From: Solenopsis invicta
Lineage: Eukaryota > Arthropoda > Insecta > Hymenoptera > Formicidae
Assembly: GCF_016802725.1 (NCBI RefSeq)
Contig: NC_052670.1
Span: 16,459,641 to 16,523,640 of the forward strand
Direction: 5' to 3'
DNA length: 64,000 nucleotides
Below the pieces are notes generated by a model, which saw only the letters and a program-made list of their open reading frames with translations, was not told the origin of the DNA and searched no databases. The position numbers were made by a program, and so were the translations under genes. Below are positions 1-10,700 of this stretch, one piece after another. The number at the start of each line of letters is the position of its first letter. Position 1 is the first letter of the stretch.

Positions 1-285
1 TTTATTGTTAATTATTTGTTTACTGTTATATAGGTATTACAATGTATTCATTCTATTTGCTTATTTGATTAATGTACTAAATCCGTCCTTGATTTTTATG
101 TCAAAAATTATTGGAAATCGTACGAATTTGTCTTCTCAGGCAATAAAATATATTTACTATATCATGCGCTTTAAATCTTTTCATCAAAGGAATTGATTGA
201 GTACTATTTTCAAATTATACAATTTGTTGTTCTCACAAACGTTCTCAAATTATTATAAACATTTTTTCTAGAATTTTAGGGACAT
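1..285. other. AT-rich sequence without recognisable gene
   Basis: AT-rich flank. The open frames are short, begin at non-ATG codons and have no recognisable domain. I see no feature I can name here. Confidence 0.5.
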
Positions 286-1172
286 AAGGTACTTGAGCCC
301 GAATAAAGCCCAGTACTAAATAAGGCCCACTTTTAAATTTATTATTTAAAAATGTGTTTTATGTTTAAAATATATGTTTAAAAGATATGTCATAGGAAGT
401 AGATAAAAAGAAACTAAAGAATTAATACCAGTAGCAACACATTTATTCAGTGCAACAAAAGCAGTAACAAAGTGGGGAAATTAGCCGTTTTTATAAAAAT
501 TGGTTGTAAACTTAATAAGAATACATTATTTTATGATTTGTTACAAAATATTATAAAATTATTTAACTTTATAACTGTAGAAAAAAACATATATATATAT
601 ATATATATATATATCGATTTTTTGGAATAAGTATACTTTTTTATAAATAATGCATTATTAAATAAGGCCCACTTATACATTTATTGTTATAGCCATTGCC
701 ATTTGTTTATTATGTGGCTTGCAACAGAGAATAATGATTTTTAATGACGCTAATTTTTCATAAGCTAAAATTGCACTAAAATAGTCAGAATTTCCTAAAA
801 TTAAAATATTAATTAAACAAAATTAAAAATAATTGTGATGTTTTACAGTAAAATAGATCTTAAAGGATTTCGTAATTGTGATTAATAATCATTTTAACAG
901 TGAGTTAGAAAATATGTTTAATCCTTTGTTATTTTTAATTTATTTTTAATTGGGGCCTTATTAAAACACAAGAATTTAATAAGGCCCAATATTAGAGTTT
1001 AAAAAATTTCTTTTTTGTTTATTTAAAAATGTTTTATATAGATGATAATTTTATTTTGGCAAGTGGTTAAAATAAACATTTTATTCTTATTTAGTTTATT
1101 TTAATATTTTTGTAAATAAAATTTATAAAAAATAAAATAAGTTAGGTGGGCCTTATTTGGCTAGAGTACCTT
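286..1172. mobile_element. Non-autonomous TIR element, GGCCTTATT family, copy 1
   Basis: The ends are imperfect inverted repeats: AAGGTACTTGAGCCCGAATA on the left, and the complement of GTGGGCCTTATTTGGCTAGA plus GTACCTT on the right. The motif AATAAGGCCCA or its complement recurs at about 300-340, 655, 950, 980 and 1145. An (AT)n run lies at about 589-614. There is no transposase frame. A second copy in the opposite orientation lies at about 42507-43047. The superfamily is unknown because I cannot fix the target duplication. Confidence 0.6.
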
Positions 1173-1550
1173 TCATTCTATGTGTCAATAAATAGGCTTC
1201 ATGTTGTACGATATTTTATCTAAAGAAAGTACGTTTTTCCCGGCATTCCAGGTAAAAAGAAAGCGCGTGGCGTTTTCCTGTCACTGCCTGTATCGGTTAT
1301 AGGTTATGAAAGATCAGTGTACTATCTTTGCTCATGCATTTTGACCCTACGCTCAGCGCATGCGCCATGAAACGTTCACAGTTATGTCTTGACAGAAATG
1401 CGCATGCGCACTTTACGGAAATGTCGATTTTGCCTGCCACGGACGGCAATATCCCCCACCCTAAAAATTGTCCATTTACGGTCAAGTTACCAACTGTCCC
1501 GGAATGTCGCGAAAAACGAGCTTTTTTTGCATAAAATTATTTAACCTTAT
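1173..1550. other. Intergenic sequence, no gene seen
   Basis: About 380 bases between two repeats. Short overlapping frames exist on both strands but show no domain and mirror each other around GCGCATGCGC palindromes. Nothing else supported. Confidence 0.4.
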
Positions 1551-2044
1551 TCTTCTTACAAAAAAAGGTTTCAAGGTGTCCCCTTCCAATTTTGACGAGC
1601 CTTTAATATGTTGTTGTACAGATAAAAATAAGAGATACGTATTTATTTATACGTGCTTGTTTTTACTTTTGGAAGTGAAAACTCTTTTGAAGAAAATCGA
1701 GTTTTTTCTTTTGAAGCGTATATCGTCAAAATTATAAGAGATAGAGAAAAATGTTTTAAATAAAAGTTGAATGGCTTGAAGAGTACTTTATAACAGCGAA
1801 AAAATTTTTTTTTAATTATTTTTTATACTTTCACTCATCACTTACCAATTATTTCAAAATTTTTATTTTTTAATAAGCAAAATAAAACTTATTACAAATT
1901 CAATGGTATATGATGAAGTTACGATGCGACATTCCCATTTTCCAAAAATAAATAAAAACCTCTCTATACGCATGGTACGCGCACTTGTCCGCGCGTTCGT
2001 GAGTTACGGAAGTGACTCCCTCCGAGTTCGACGTGCTTTTAATA

Positions 2045-2187
2045 GACGGGATGCGATAGCGCACGATGCGATAGCCCACCAACCAATCATCTTGACTTAT
2101 CTAACCCAACCAACGGAAAAACTCTAGGCATCGACCGCTGTGAGTGGTGGTGTGCTATCGGTCCCGTGCGCTATCCGGATCCGTCCG
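2045..2187 (+). mobile_element. 143-bp MITE with GATAGCGCAC termini, copy 1
   Basis: Terminal inverted repeats resemble GGATCCGATAGCGCACG. It is flanked by a 9-base near-duplication, CTTTTAATA (2036-2044) and CCTTTAATA (2188-2196), and the related foldback arms carry the uninterrupted site. Other copies lie at 3236-3394 and 36721-36863. It is non-coding. A 9-base duplication is compatible with a Mutator-like mobiliser, but I saw none. Confidence 0.75.
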
Positions 2188-2399
2188 CCTTTAATATGTT
2201 GTACAGATAAAAATAAGGGACACGTATTTTTCTTATACGTGCCTTAATACACTTTTAAGAGTAAAACATCTTTTGAAAAAAATCGGTTCTTTTCTTTCAA
2301 AGCGTGTATCGTCGAAACTATAAGAGATAGAGAAAAATGTTCTCAATGAAAGTTAAATGGCTACAATAGTATTTTAACTAACGACTAGAGCTTATTGGT

Positions 2400-2630
2400 C
2401 GTTACGTTGATCATAACTGTAAGTATGTAGAAAAATAGCAACTTCTTAGTTTGGAAAATTTCCCCATGGACAGAATCAAATTCCATGGGTGTACATTGTA
2501 TATTTTCTTCTGTGTTAAATAAACTGAGTTACGTTGTCAACCTTCGAAATCAGCCTAGTTTTCTCGGCGACCTACCCGCGTCCTCGTTCACCAAAATAAC
2601 ACCGCCCGTGCGCAAAGTTAGGTCGTTACA
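2400..2630 (+). repeat. Possible LTR-like insertion in foldback copy A
   Basis: This ~230-base block is absent from the related arms. It is bordered by the direct repeat GTCGTTAC (about 2400 and 2624) and has an AATAAA signal near 2518, like the R/U5 part of an LTR. An 8-base duplication would be long for an LTR element, so this is only a suggestion. Confidence 0.3.
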
Positions 2631-3235
2631 TATTTAACATATATTAATTACATATTATTTTTTACACAAAAAATTAATGACATACAACACCATAATTGTT
2701 GTTATTCTTTAATATGGTGTTATTTTGTTTTGAAGTAACCAAGAGAAATATTTGCAATTAAAAACAAGTTATGAATAAATAATAATTTTTTTATTTATAA
2801 TTCGTTTTCCGTACATACTGTGACATATTATCAAAAAAATTTAACTAATTTTAGCGGTTTAAAAAAAGTCATTATTATTTTATTATTATTATTATTATTA
2901 TTATTATAAAACTCTTATTTCAACATTTATTGTATTGTATTGATTTGTCTTTAATGCTCTTTCGCGTAGTCAACGCTATATAAGACAAATCCGTTTTATT
3001 GTGAAGTAATATTGAACGCATGGATAGGCGTATCATGCGTTATAGAGTGGTTTCTAATTATTTTTGGAAAATGGAAAAGTCGCATTATAACTTTGTCATA
3101 TACCATTGAATTCATAATAAAGTAAACTTTATTTTGCTTATAAAAATAAATAAAAATTTTGAAAAAAAATTGGTAGGTAGTAGGGAAAAGTATTAAAAAA
3201 AATTAAAAAAAAATTTTTTATCACTATTAAAAGTA

Positions 3236-3394
3236 AGCGGATTCCGATAGCACACGAGACCAATAGCACACGGGACCGATAGCGCACCACCATTCACAGC
3301 GGCCGATACTTAGAGTTTTTCCGTTGGTTGGGTTAGATAAGTCAAGATGATTGGTTGATGAGCTATCGCACCGTGCGCTATCGGATCCCGTTCA
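3236..3394 (-). mobile_element. GATAGCGCAC MITE, copy 2
   Basis: Same family as 2045-2187 in inverse orientation, with GGATTCCGATAGCACACG and CGTGCGCTATCGGATCC at its ends. It is about 16 bases longer because a terminal GATAGCGCAC-like segment is repeated. The flanks TTAAAAGTA (3227-3235) and TTCAAAGTA (3395-3403) form a diverged 9-base target duplication. Confidence 0.7.
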
Positions 3395-3713
3395 TTCAAA
3401 GTACTCTTGCAACTATTTAACTTTTATTCTGAACATTTTTCTTTATGTCTTATAATTTTGATGATATTTGGTTCGAAAGAAAAAAAACCGATTTTCTTCA
3501 AAGGAGTGTTTTACCCCTTAAAAGTGCGATTGAGCACGTATAAAAAAATACTCGTTTTTTATTTTTATCTGTACAACAACATATTAAAGGCTTGTTAAAA
3601 TCGGAGGGGGACACCTCGAAACCTTTCCTTGTTAGTCATACTTTATATGGTTAGAATTTTAATACTGACAATGAGTGTTTGTATGTAAAAAAATTACTTT
3701 TTACAATGATAAT

Positions 3714-5679
3714 TTAACCCTTAAACATCCTGTAAAATACGGAAACACATTTTTGGGTCTGAGAGACTTTTCCAACCTCGAGAAGCTATAACTTTGATTA
3801 CAATCAATATTTTTCAACAATATTTTTTTTTAATGAAAGTTTAGAATTTCAGGAGTGTGACTGCACAATCGGCATTGCCGAAAAATAATTTATTGTAAAG
3901 TTATAAAGGAAAAACCATTAAGCAAAAATGAGAAATTGGTCAAAAATTTAGGCTTCTTTTAAAAAAATTATATCTTTGCAACAAAAAACTTTTAAAAACT
4001 TTCAAATACGACGTTTTAAAGCTAAAGAGTCACATTTTCAAAATAAAATTTGACAAAGTCATTCCTTTTCAAAAGTATAATTATGTAACATGGAGAATAT
4101 GAGGTATTTATGGGCATCTAAAAATCCACTTAAAAAAAAAAATTATATCTGTGCAACAAAAAACTTTTAAGGACTTTACAATACGGCGTTTTAAAGCTAA
4201 AAATTCACACTTTCAAAAAAAAAATTATATTGTTGTTATTTCTATTAAAAAATGTACTTATGTAACAAGGCGAATATGAGGTATTTTTGATTAAATCCTG
4301 TCTAAAATTGAAAATTGATGTGTTTCATGATATACTCGTATTTCGGAAAAACTCCTTTTTCTAAAGCATTTTAGAGTATTCTAACTTTAGACAGAATATA
4401 TGTGAATAACATCCGCAAACCGACCTGTTTGAACGTATTTTGTCCAGCTTTGTTATGTAAAATACAAAAAAAGTTTCACTTACACACAATATGGGTTGCA
4501 TTGACCCTAACAAAACTTTGTTGCCGTGCCGTTCGAATTCTAGTTAACCAAAAAAGTTGATCAAGCATATCAATCGAAAGAGGAGATTTTAAACTTTTTT
4601 TACGTTTTGGTCCGAACCTCTTATCTCAATCCGTCTTTACACAGCAAGCTTTCGAAACTTTATATGGGGTCTGTCAGACCCATTTACGTGTTTAACCCTT
4701 AAACACACTAATCCCGTAAAGTACGTAAACACATATTCGGGTCTGGGAGACTTTTTCAACTTTAAGAAGTTACAACTTTGATTTTAATCATCATTTTTCA
4801 ACAATTTTTTTTTTTATATGAAAGTTTAAAATCTCAGAAATTTAACTGCATAATCAATATTGTCGAAAAATGACTTATTGTTTAGTTATAAAAGAAAAAC
4901 CATTAAGCAAAAATTAAAAATTGTTCAAAAAGCCACTTTTCCTTTAAAAAATCATATCTCCGCAATAAAAAACTTTTAAGGAATTTCAAATACGGCATTT
5001 TAAAGCTAAAAAGTTTTACTTAAAAAAAAAAAATTATGGTATTGTCATTTCTTTTAAAAAGTAAAATTATATAACAAGGAGAATATGAGATATTTTTGTG
5101 TCTAAAAATCTATTTTTTTTTAAATTATATGTTTGCAACAAAAAACTTTTAAAAACTTTACAATACGTCGTTTTAAAGCTAAAGAGTCATACTTTCAAAA
5201 AAAATTATGTCACTGCCATTTCTATTAAAAAATATACGTAACAGGGCAAATCTGAGGTATTTTTCATAAACTCAAGGTGTCTAAAATTGAAAATTGACGT
5301 GTTTCATAATATATTTCGGACGCAAAAATCCTCTCTTTCACGGCACTATAGTTATTTAACTATAGACAGAGTAACATACGCAAACGGACCTGTTTGAACA
5401 TGTTTTGTCCAACATTTTTAACATAAGATTACTCACAAAAAAGTTTTATTTACATACTATATGGGTCGCATTGACCCTAACAAAACTTTGCTGCCGTGCC
5501 GTTTGAATTCTAATTGACCAAAAAAGTTGATCAATCATATCATTTGAAAGAGGAGATTTCAAATTCTTTTTACGTCCTGGTCCGAACCTCTTATCTCATT
5601 TCGTCTTCATACAGCAAGCGTTCAAAACTTTATATGGAGTCTCTCAGATCCACTTATGTGTTTAAGGGTTAAGGGTTAA
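3714..5679. repeat. Tandem pair of piggyBac-like non-autonomous repeats
   Basis: Two diverged direct copies of a ~975-base unit (about 3714-4697 and 4692-5672). Each begins TTAACCCTTAAACA followed by GGGTCTGAGAGAC-like sequence and ends with the inverse (GTCAGACCC, then GTGTTTAA). TTAA plus CCCTT termini and inner GGGTC/GACCC palindromes are typical of piggyBac-type MITEs, known to insert at TTAA. The junction at 4691-4700 is compressed: two complete elements around one TTAA would need extra GGGTT bases. There is no transposase. A third, inverted and truncated copy begins at 63865. Confidence 0.65.
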
Positions 5680-5689
5680 CTTTAAGATT

Positions 5690-5770
5690 TAGTGAAGTGA
5701 TATGTCAAACATTATTAAAAAATAACAAAAATAAAAATGCGTTTTTTGCATTTTGAAAAATTATGGCCAC
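5690..5770. repeat. Dispersed repeat, partner at 59.0 and 61.9 kb
   Basis: This segment, with the motif GATATGTCAAACATTATTAA, appears inverted at about 59010-59083 and continues at 61871. The copy here is uninterrupted and so is the empty site for the CCCAGCA element at 59084-61870. Confidence 0.7.
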
Positions 5771-6224
5771 TTTACTCTATCATGTCTCAAAATACTACTA
5801 TTTTTGACGACTGTAATTTGATCAATGTGAAACTTTATCTCAACTCTGAATTTTATCTGTACGATGACTTGAATCTATATTGTCGTAAATCTAAATACAC
5901 CATTGTTTGACATATACCAACGTTTTCGTATATCTTATTATGGACGTGATTGTTACGATACGCTGCTTAACAAGGTCACATTCTTGCAAAGAGGACTTTT
6001 TACAGTCATTGACTGCTCGCGACAAAACGAGTCCATCAAAAGTGCTACTGTGGACGTGCGCATTGAATTTGATTGAAAAGAAAATGTGCCAGCGAACATG
6101 CCTATTGCCTCATCTTACACGATCGTATAATTGTATACTGTCTATTGTCTAACGTTGTGCGCAAAATCATGTAAAATGCAACGTTAGCAAATATCTTCAA
6201 TAAAATACCGAGATATTTTGTGAT

Positions 6225-6766
6225 ATGGTACAGTTTCAAAAATTTACTTGTCATGGTTGTGCCAACATTTGTGGATCTGTAAGGATTCATCGTTGGAAAA
6301 AAATTTATTGTAAAGAAAGTAGCGGTATTGAAACAAGGAAACGTTTTCACGCATTACATTTTTACAAATTCTGTGCCATGGAGTGCATTGACAAAATGCG
6401 AAAGATCTTGTGTTTCCTTGTTGGTTGCTTATCACCATGGATTACGATGGGAAGATGGAATAGTTCAGTATCCGAAGGCAAAGCACCTGATTTCAATAGC
6501 TGTGCATGATGAAAACGATGATGAGGCTATCGTATACGTTAAGGGGTAAAAAACAAAAATGGCTGAAGAATATATTTGATGTCAATGTGAGAAATAATGT
6601 TATCATCGAGACCGTAGATGCTGATTACGAAGACATTGAATCTTTAAATAATTTGAATATTGCAAACACTATACGATGTGCAAAACATGTTAAGAATTGC
6701 GCTATGCAGAATGTATTTAAATTATACAATTATTGGTTACAATGTCAAAAAGATACTTTAATATAA
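6225..6766 (+). pseudogene. Unrecognised coding-like remnant
   Basis: Two successive open frames, about 6328-6549 and 6506-6766, give acidic and lysine-rich peptides with protein-like composition, and a partly overlapping frame runs from 6225. The reading frame changes near 6540, where one frame stops at GGGGTAA while the other continues into a lysine-rich stretch ending in a leucine/asparagine-rich tail. An ATAATAAA-like signal lies near 6770. I recognise no domain. It could be the 3' part of an unclassified transposon gene or of a lineage-specific gene. A single indel would explain the switch; an intron is less likely because there is no GT...AG pair of sensible size. Confidence 0.3.
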
Positions 6767-6831
6767 AAAATATAATAAACGTATTTATAGTTTATTTTTA
6801 TCTTTTTCTGTAATACATAAGTAATTTGTAG

Positions 6832-6898
6832 ACGTTAGACGTTTGATAATAGTATTGTTGACGTCGTGTCAACCATACTATTATGAAACGTCTAACGT
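6832..6898. repeat. 31-bp-stem hairpin with 5-base loop
   Basis: Bases 6832-6862 pair with 6868-6898 with two mismatches. The stem starts ACGTTAGACGTTT and the loop is GTCGT. The compact shape is unusual for a MITE; it could be a cruciform, a decayed palindromic insertion or a short hairpin RNA source. It abuts the minisatellite that follows, which shares the AGACGT core. Confidence 0.7.
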
Positions 6899-6904
6899 AC
6901 TACA

Positions 6905-7045
6905 CTCGAACGTCTGTAGTAGAATGTAGTAGTATGATAGCTGTACGATGTACGATAGATGTATGGTAGACGTACGACAGACGTATGGTAGACGTACGAT
7001 AGACGTAGATGTATAATAGATGTTTGATATCAGTTCAATAGACGC
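6905..7045. repeat. GTAGACGTACGATAGAC-type minisatellite
   Basis: Imperfect tandem units of about 11-14 bases built on TAGACGTACGA and TAGACGTATGG. The minus-strand frame over it is only a by-product of the repeat. Confidence 0.65.
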
Positions 7046-7712
7046 ATGATGCACGTTCAATAGTGCGATCATATAAAAAGTGTTTATCATATAAAAAGTG
7101 TTTAATATGCAACGGTCACTTGGTGTGAGACACTGCCATATCTCTTGATAAAACGTATCTCTTGTGTTATCGAAAATTTAAGCTGTATGGTAAGATAAAA
7201 AATTGCTTAAAGAAGTTCTCATTTTACTATGAGAATAATGAGGTATCAACGTCTCAAAGACAAATCATGTACATTTTGATTGTAAAAATAAATAGGCTCT
7301 GATCACTGGCGTCAATTAGTCAGTCAGTCAGTCAACCATGCAGTGTAACGAATGTCACGAGTACTTCACTCCCTCGCGGTGTAACGCATGTATGCGTTCT
7401 GATTGAGCAAGGGAGCGCTACCGTTTGAGGAGAAATGTACAAATAGTACGACTTTTTATCAGAGAGCTTCCGCGAGTGGTTTTAATGACCAAAGCCTAAT
7501 TTACGAAGAGAGTCGCTATTATGATGGCAACCGGCTGACTCGGAGGTAGAGGATTATAATAGAACCCGATTCACTCCCGATTCTCTCCGGATCGTTTTTA
7601 ATTCAACCAATGGTCATCGGGTGGTACAGATTGTACCACTCCCCTCTTGAGGTAAATTTCTTTCTCTTTTTCATAATTTCTTTTTCCATAACTTCTTTTT
7701 TCATAATTTCTG
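7046..7712. other. Intergenic sequence left of the R1-type element
   Basis: No gene seen. It contains an (AGTC)n run near 7317-7334, a perfect GTGGTACA/TGTACCAC mini-palindrome at 7621-7639 and an imperfect tandem of TTCATAATTTCTTTT near 7660-7710. Confidence 0.45.
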
Positions 7713-7726
7713 TATTGTCTTAACTT
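7713..7726. repeat. Target-site duplication, left copy
   Basis: TATTGTCTTAACTT here is identical to 12446-12459, bracketing the R1-type retrotransposon. Confidence 0.9.
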
Positions 7727-10700
7727 TTTTTTTTTTTTTTTTTTTTTTTGGTACGATGAGGGAAATGCTCATGGCACGACAGGCTGGCTAGACCTGACAG
7801 TGTTGGACTCGAGTCAGGACGGTGCTAACTCGGCCACGTAATTTCAGCGGCCGGGCTCGCCCTGACCCGCCTACCAACTAAAAACCTCACCGAGCCACCT
7901 CGCCCCAGATCGAAGGAAGGCCCTGGCCAGCAATACGCTATTTCATCAGTAGCCTTCCCCCGGGGGTCGGAGCGTGAGCCCCCCGACGCGCCAGTTCGTC
8001 AGGTTGGGAGAGGACGTGCCAGGGCTGCGGCCGAGATACGTCAGCCGCCGCCTTGTCCACCCCGGGGTGGCGCCGTGAAAAACACCGCACGCCCCCCAGC
8101 GCTCCTTTAGGGCAGGAGGCGAGCGCCGAACTTACCCGTTCCGCGCCAACCCCCTACCCAAGGTCCAGTGGCCCCGAGGGGACCGACCGGGCCTACCTCC
8201 TATCCTCGCGCGGCCGGCACGCCGGACGAGCGGAGACCCCTACTCGTCGGGCGGCCCAACAGCCAGGGTCCTCGCCTCCTGAGCATCCCCGAGCGCAGGG
8301 GCAGCCGGAAACGAGGCCCAGGATCGCGTGATGACCCCCCCCCTGGGGAGTCACCTCGCGGCCCTATCTCCGAGGATAGGCGACCCCGGGGGAGAGGGCG
8401 TCAACGACCTCTCCTCCCGGGGTCTCAACACCTTTCTGAGAGGCGTGCTCGATTCTCGTCCCACTCGCTTCTCCCGCTGCGGGAGAGGGAGGGGCTCGAG
8501 CACCACCTTCGCCTGGGGGAGGTGCGCGGCGCTCGGACTGTCGAGCGCATCGCACCTCTTTTTGGTCGGCGGACTCGTCCGGAGCCCCGATGCTCCGGAC
8601 GACTCCGACGAAATCTCTATTACCCCCGTGATGAAGACCTCACCGACAGAGGCCTCCGCCACGGGAGGGGTCTCCTCCATTTCGACGTCGGCCACCGGCC
8701 CCTCCGCCACGCCACCATCCACGGCCTGAGCGCCGGGCGGGGTGGGAGGCAGTAGAGGGGTCAGCCGCCGATCTTCTTCGGAGTCTCCGCCCTCCTCCCG
8801 CTGCGGAGGAGGGGGAGCCCTCTTCCCCGGTCGTGGAGCCGGGGGAACCCTGGCGCATTTTTCACCGCCCGGGCGGTGATTCGGCGCTTTACCTTTGGAG
8901 GCACACTCCGGGCAGAACGGCCTACTCGCGCATTCTGCCTGGGTGTGCCCCTCCCCCCCACAATTGAAGCAGCACCGGGCCCTGTCTACACCGCCAGGAC
9001 ACCGGTGCTGCGTGTGCCCCTGGGCTAGGCAGCGGAAGCATCGCTGTGGCGGCGCCTTTAGCACCTCCACGCGAGCCGCTACCCAGCCCAGGGTCACACT
9101 CCCCGCTCGAGCAAGCCTCGCAGCGGCGGCGACCGGGCACTGCACTATGACAGAGCCCAGCCCCCGCCGACTGCGCACCACTCGACCCACCTTAAGGTCC
9201 GCCACGAAGCATTCCCCGGAGTCCGCGACCGCTGTGGCCACCTCCTCCGGGGTCACCGAGTCGTCGAACCCGGAAATGCGGATCCCCACTCTCCGTAGAG
9301 GGCACGAAATCCGCACGTCCGGGCCCCCCGCGACGCGCCTCATCTCTGAGGCCAGCCTTTCCGCGGCTGGCCTGCTGTCTTCGCCGGGGATCTCCAGGAG
9401 GAGACCCCCGGTCTGGGCTCGACGGACCCGTAGCCCTTTCCCTCCTTGCGGCAGCACGTCCCCGAGGACAATCGCCTCGCGGGCCCGCCGCATCACTCCG
9501 GCGTAGGAGGCGTCGTCCCCCGTCACCGTCACCAGAATCGCCGTCGACTTGGGGACGCGCCTCCCGATCTTCCTCGCCGCGAGCGTTTGGCTTCGCGGCG
9601 GACCTCCTCCCTGTTTTCCTCCCTCCTTTTTCTTCTTGCTCGGCCCGGTCGCCGGGGGGCGGCAGATGCCACTACCCTCGACGGCCGGCCCGAGGCCGTG
9701 CCGAATCCCGGGGGGAACACCCCCCAGCCACTCTCCACAGGCCGAGTGGGGGGGGCTTTACGGCCCCCTTTGTCCACCCTCCTCCTCTTCCGGGTGCCGA
9801 CGACCTCGACCCAGCTCCGATCGCTCGCAGGCGTATCGGGGCCGGGCGCTGCCGCCGGCACTGTGGGGGCGCGGGAGGCTCCTCCGGCGGAGCTCCCGTA
9901 CTCCCCTTTCCCCCCTTCCCCTTCTTCTTCTTCTTGCCGCTCCTGGCGTCGGTGGGGACGCGGCCGGAGCAGCCCCCGTCTCCACCCGCGCCAGGCGCCT
10001 CTCCAGGCCCTCCACCGTCGCCGTCAGCCGCTCCAACGTCCCCAGCACTCGCTCCTCGAAAGGAGAAGAGCCGGGGGCAGAAGCGACCGCCGGAGGCGGC
10101 GGAGGGGAAGGAGACCTTCTCCTCGACGTCTGCGGGGCGGCCGCAGACGAGGAGGGGCCACTCTGGAGCATGAGGGCCCTCTTAGCGACCCCCAGCTGGC
10201 CCCTCAGCTCGGCGACCTCGGCCCGGAGGGAGCGAACCTCCTCCTCCCGGGCCGCGGTCGTCGCTTCCTCCTGCCCATCCTCTCGCCCGAGACGGCCCAT
10301 GGCGCGGTACGCCAGCGTCATGAGCGCCTCCCGGGCGAGATGGGTGTTTAGTTTTATACGCCCCGACAGGTTGCCCGACAGTGGGCAGCCCGTCGAGGCC
10401 TTGTTGCGCGCCCCCTCGACTTCGCGGAGCCAACCATCGGCCAGACCGGCCAGGTCCGTGGTTGTGCTCCGCGAGATCACCCCCAGTTGCCGGTCGACGT
10501 ACCGGCGCTGATCCGGCGTGAACAGGGTCGGGGGGATCCTGATGCGCTGCCGAGGCCGCGCATCGTTCTCCCCCGTTCCCTCTCCCTCCGACTCAGAGCT
10601 CCGGATGACGTTAGCTCTGAGTCGGCGGGCCCTAAATCGCTCCAAGGGAACCCCATGGAGCCGGTCCTCTGCGTCCGCCCCGTCGGACAATGGGGAGGGG

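Larger units (their letters stand above)
1551..3650. mobile_element. Long inverted-repeat (foldback) element, copy A
   Basis: The sequence from about 1551 is repeated in inverted orientation up to about 3650. Both ends carry a variant of TTACAAGGAAA followed by GGTGTCC and a block containing TTTAATATGTTG and GTACAGATAAAAATAAG. The same family occurs at 33783-37592 and from 62553. The left arm contains two tandem starts of the ~450-base arm unit (about 1600 and 2188); the right arm shows one. The arms are interrupted by two MITEs (2045-2187, 3236-3394), an (ATT)n run near 2878-2906 and a block at about 2400-2630 that may be a foreign insertion. No transposase is visible, so it is probably non-autonomous. 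Superfamily unknown. Confidence 0.7.

Noticed and set aside
5..196. 63-codon frame at the window start
   Set aside because: TTG start, hydrophobic AT-rich composition and no motif; consistent with chance.
8053..10511. Several long plus-strand frames (up to 320 codons) in the GC-rich block
   Set aside because: They lie opposite the minus-strand R1-type ORF1, have Pro/Arg/Ser-rich composition expected from reading a GC-rich gene on the wrong strand, and show no domain.
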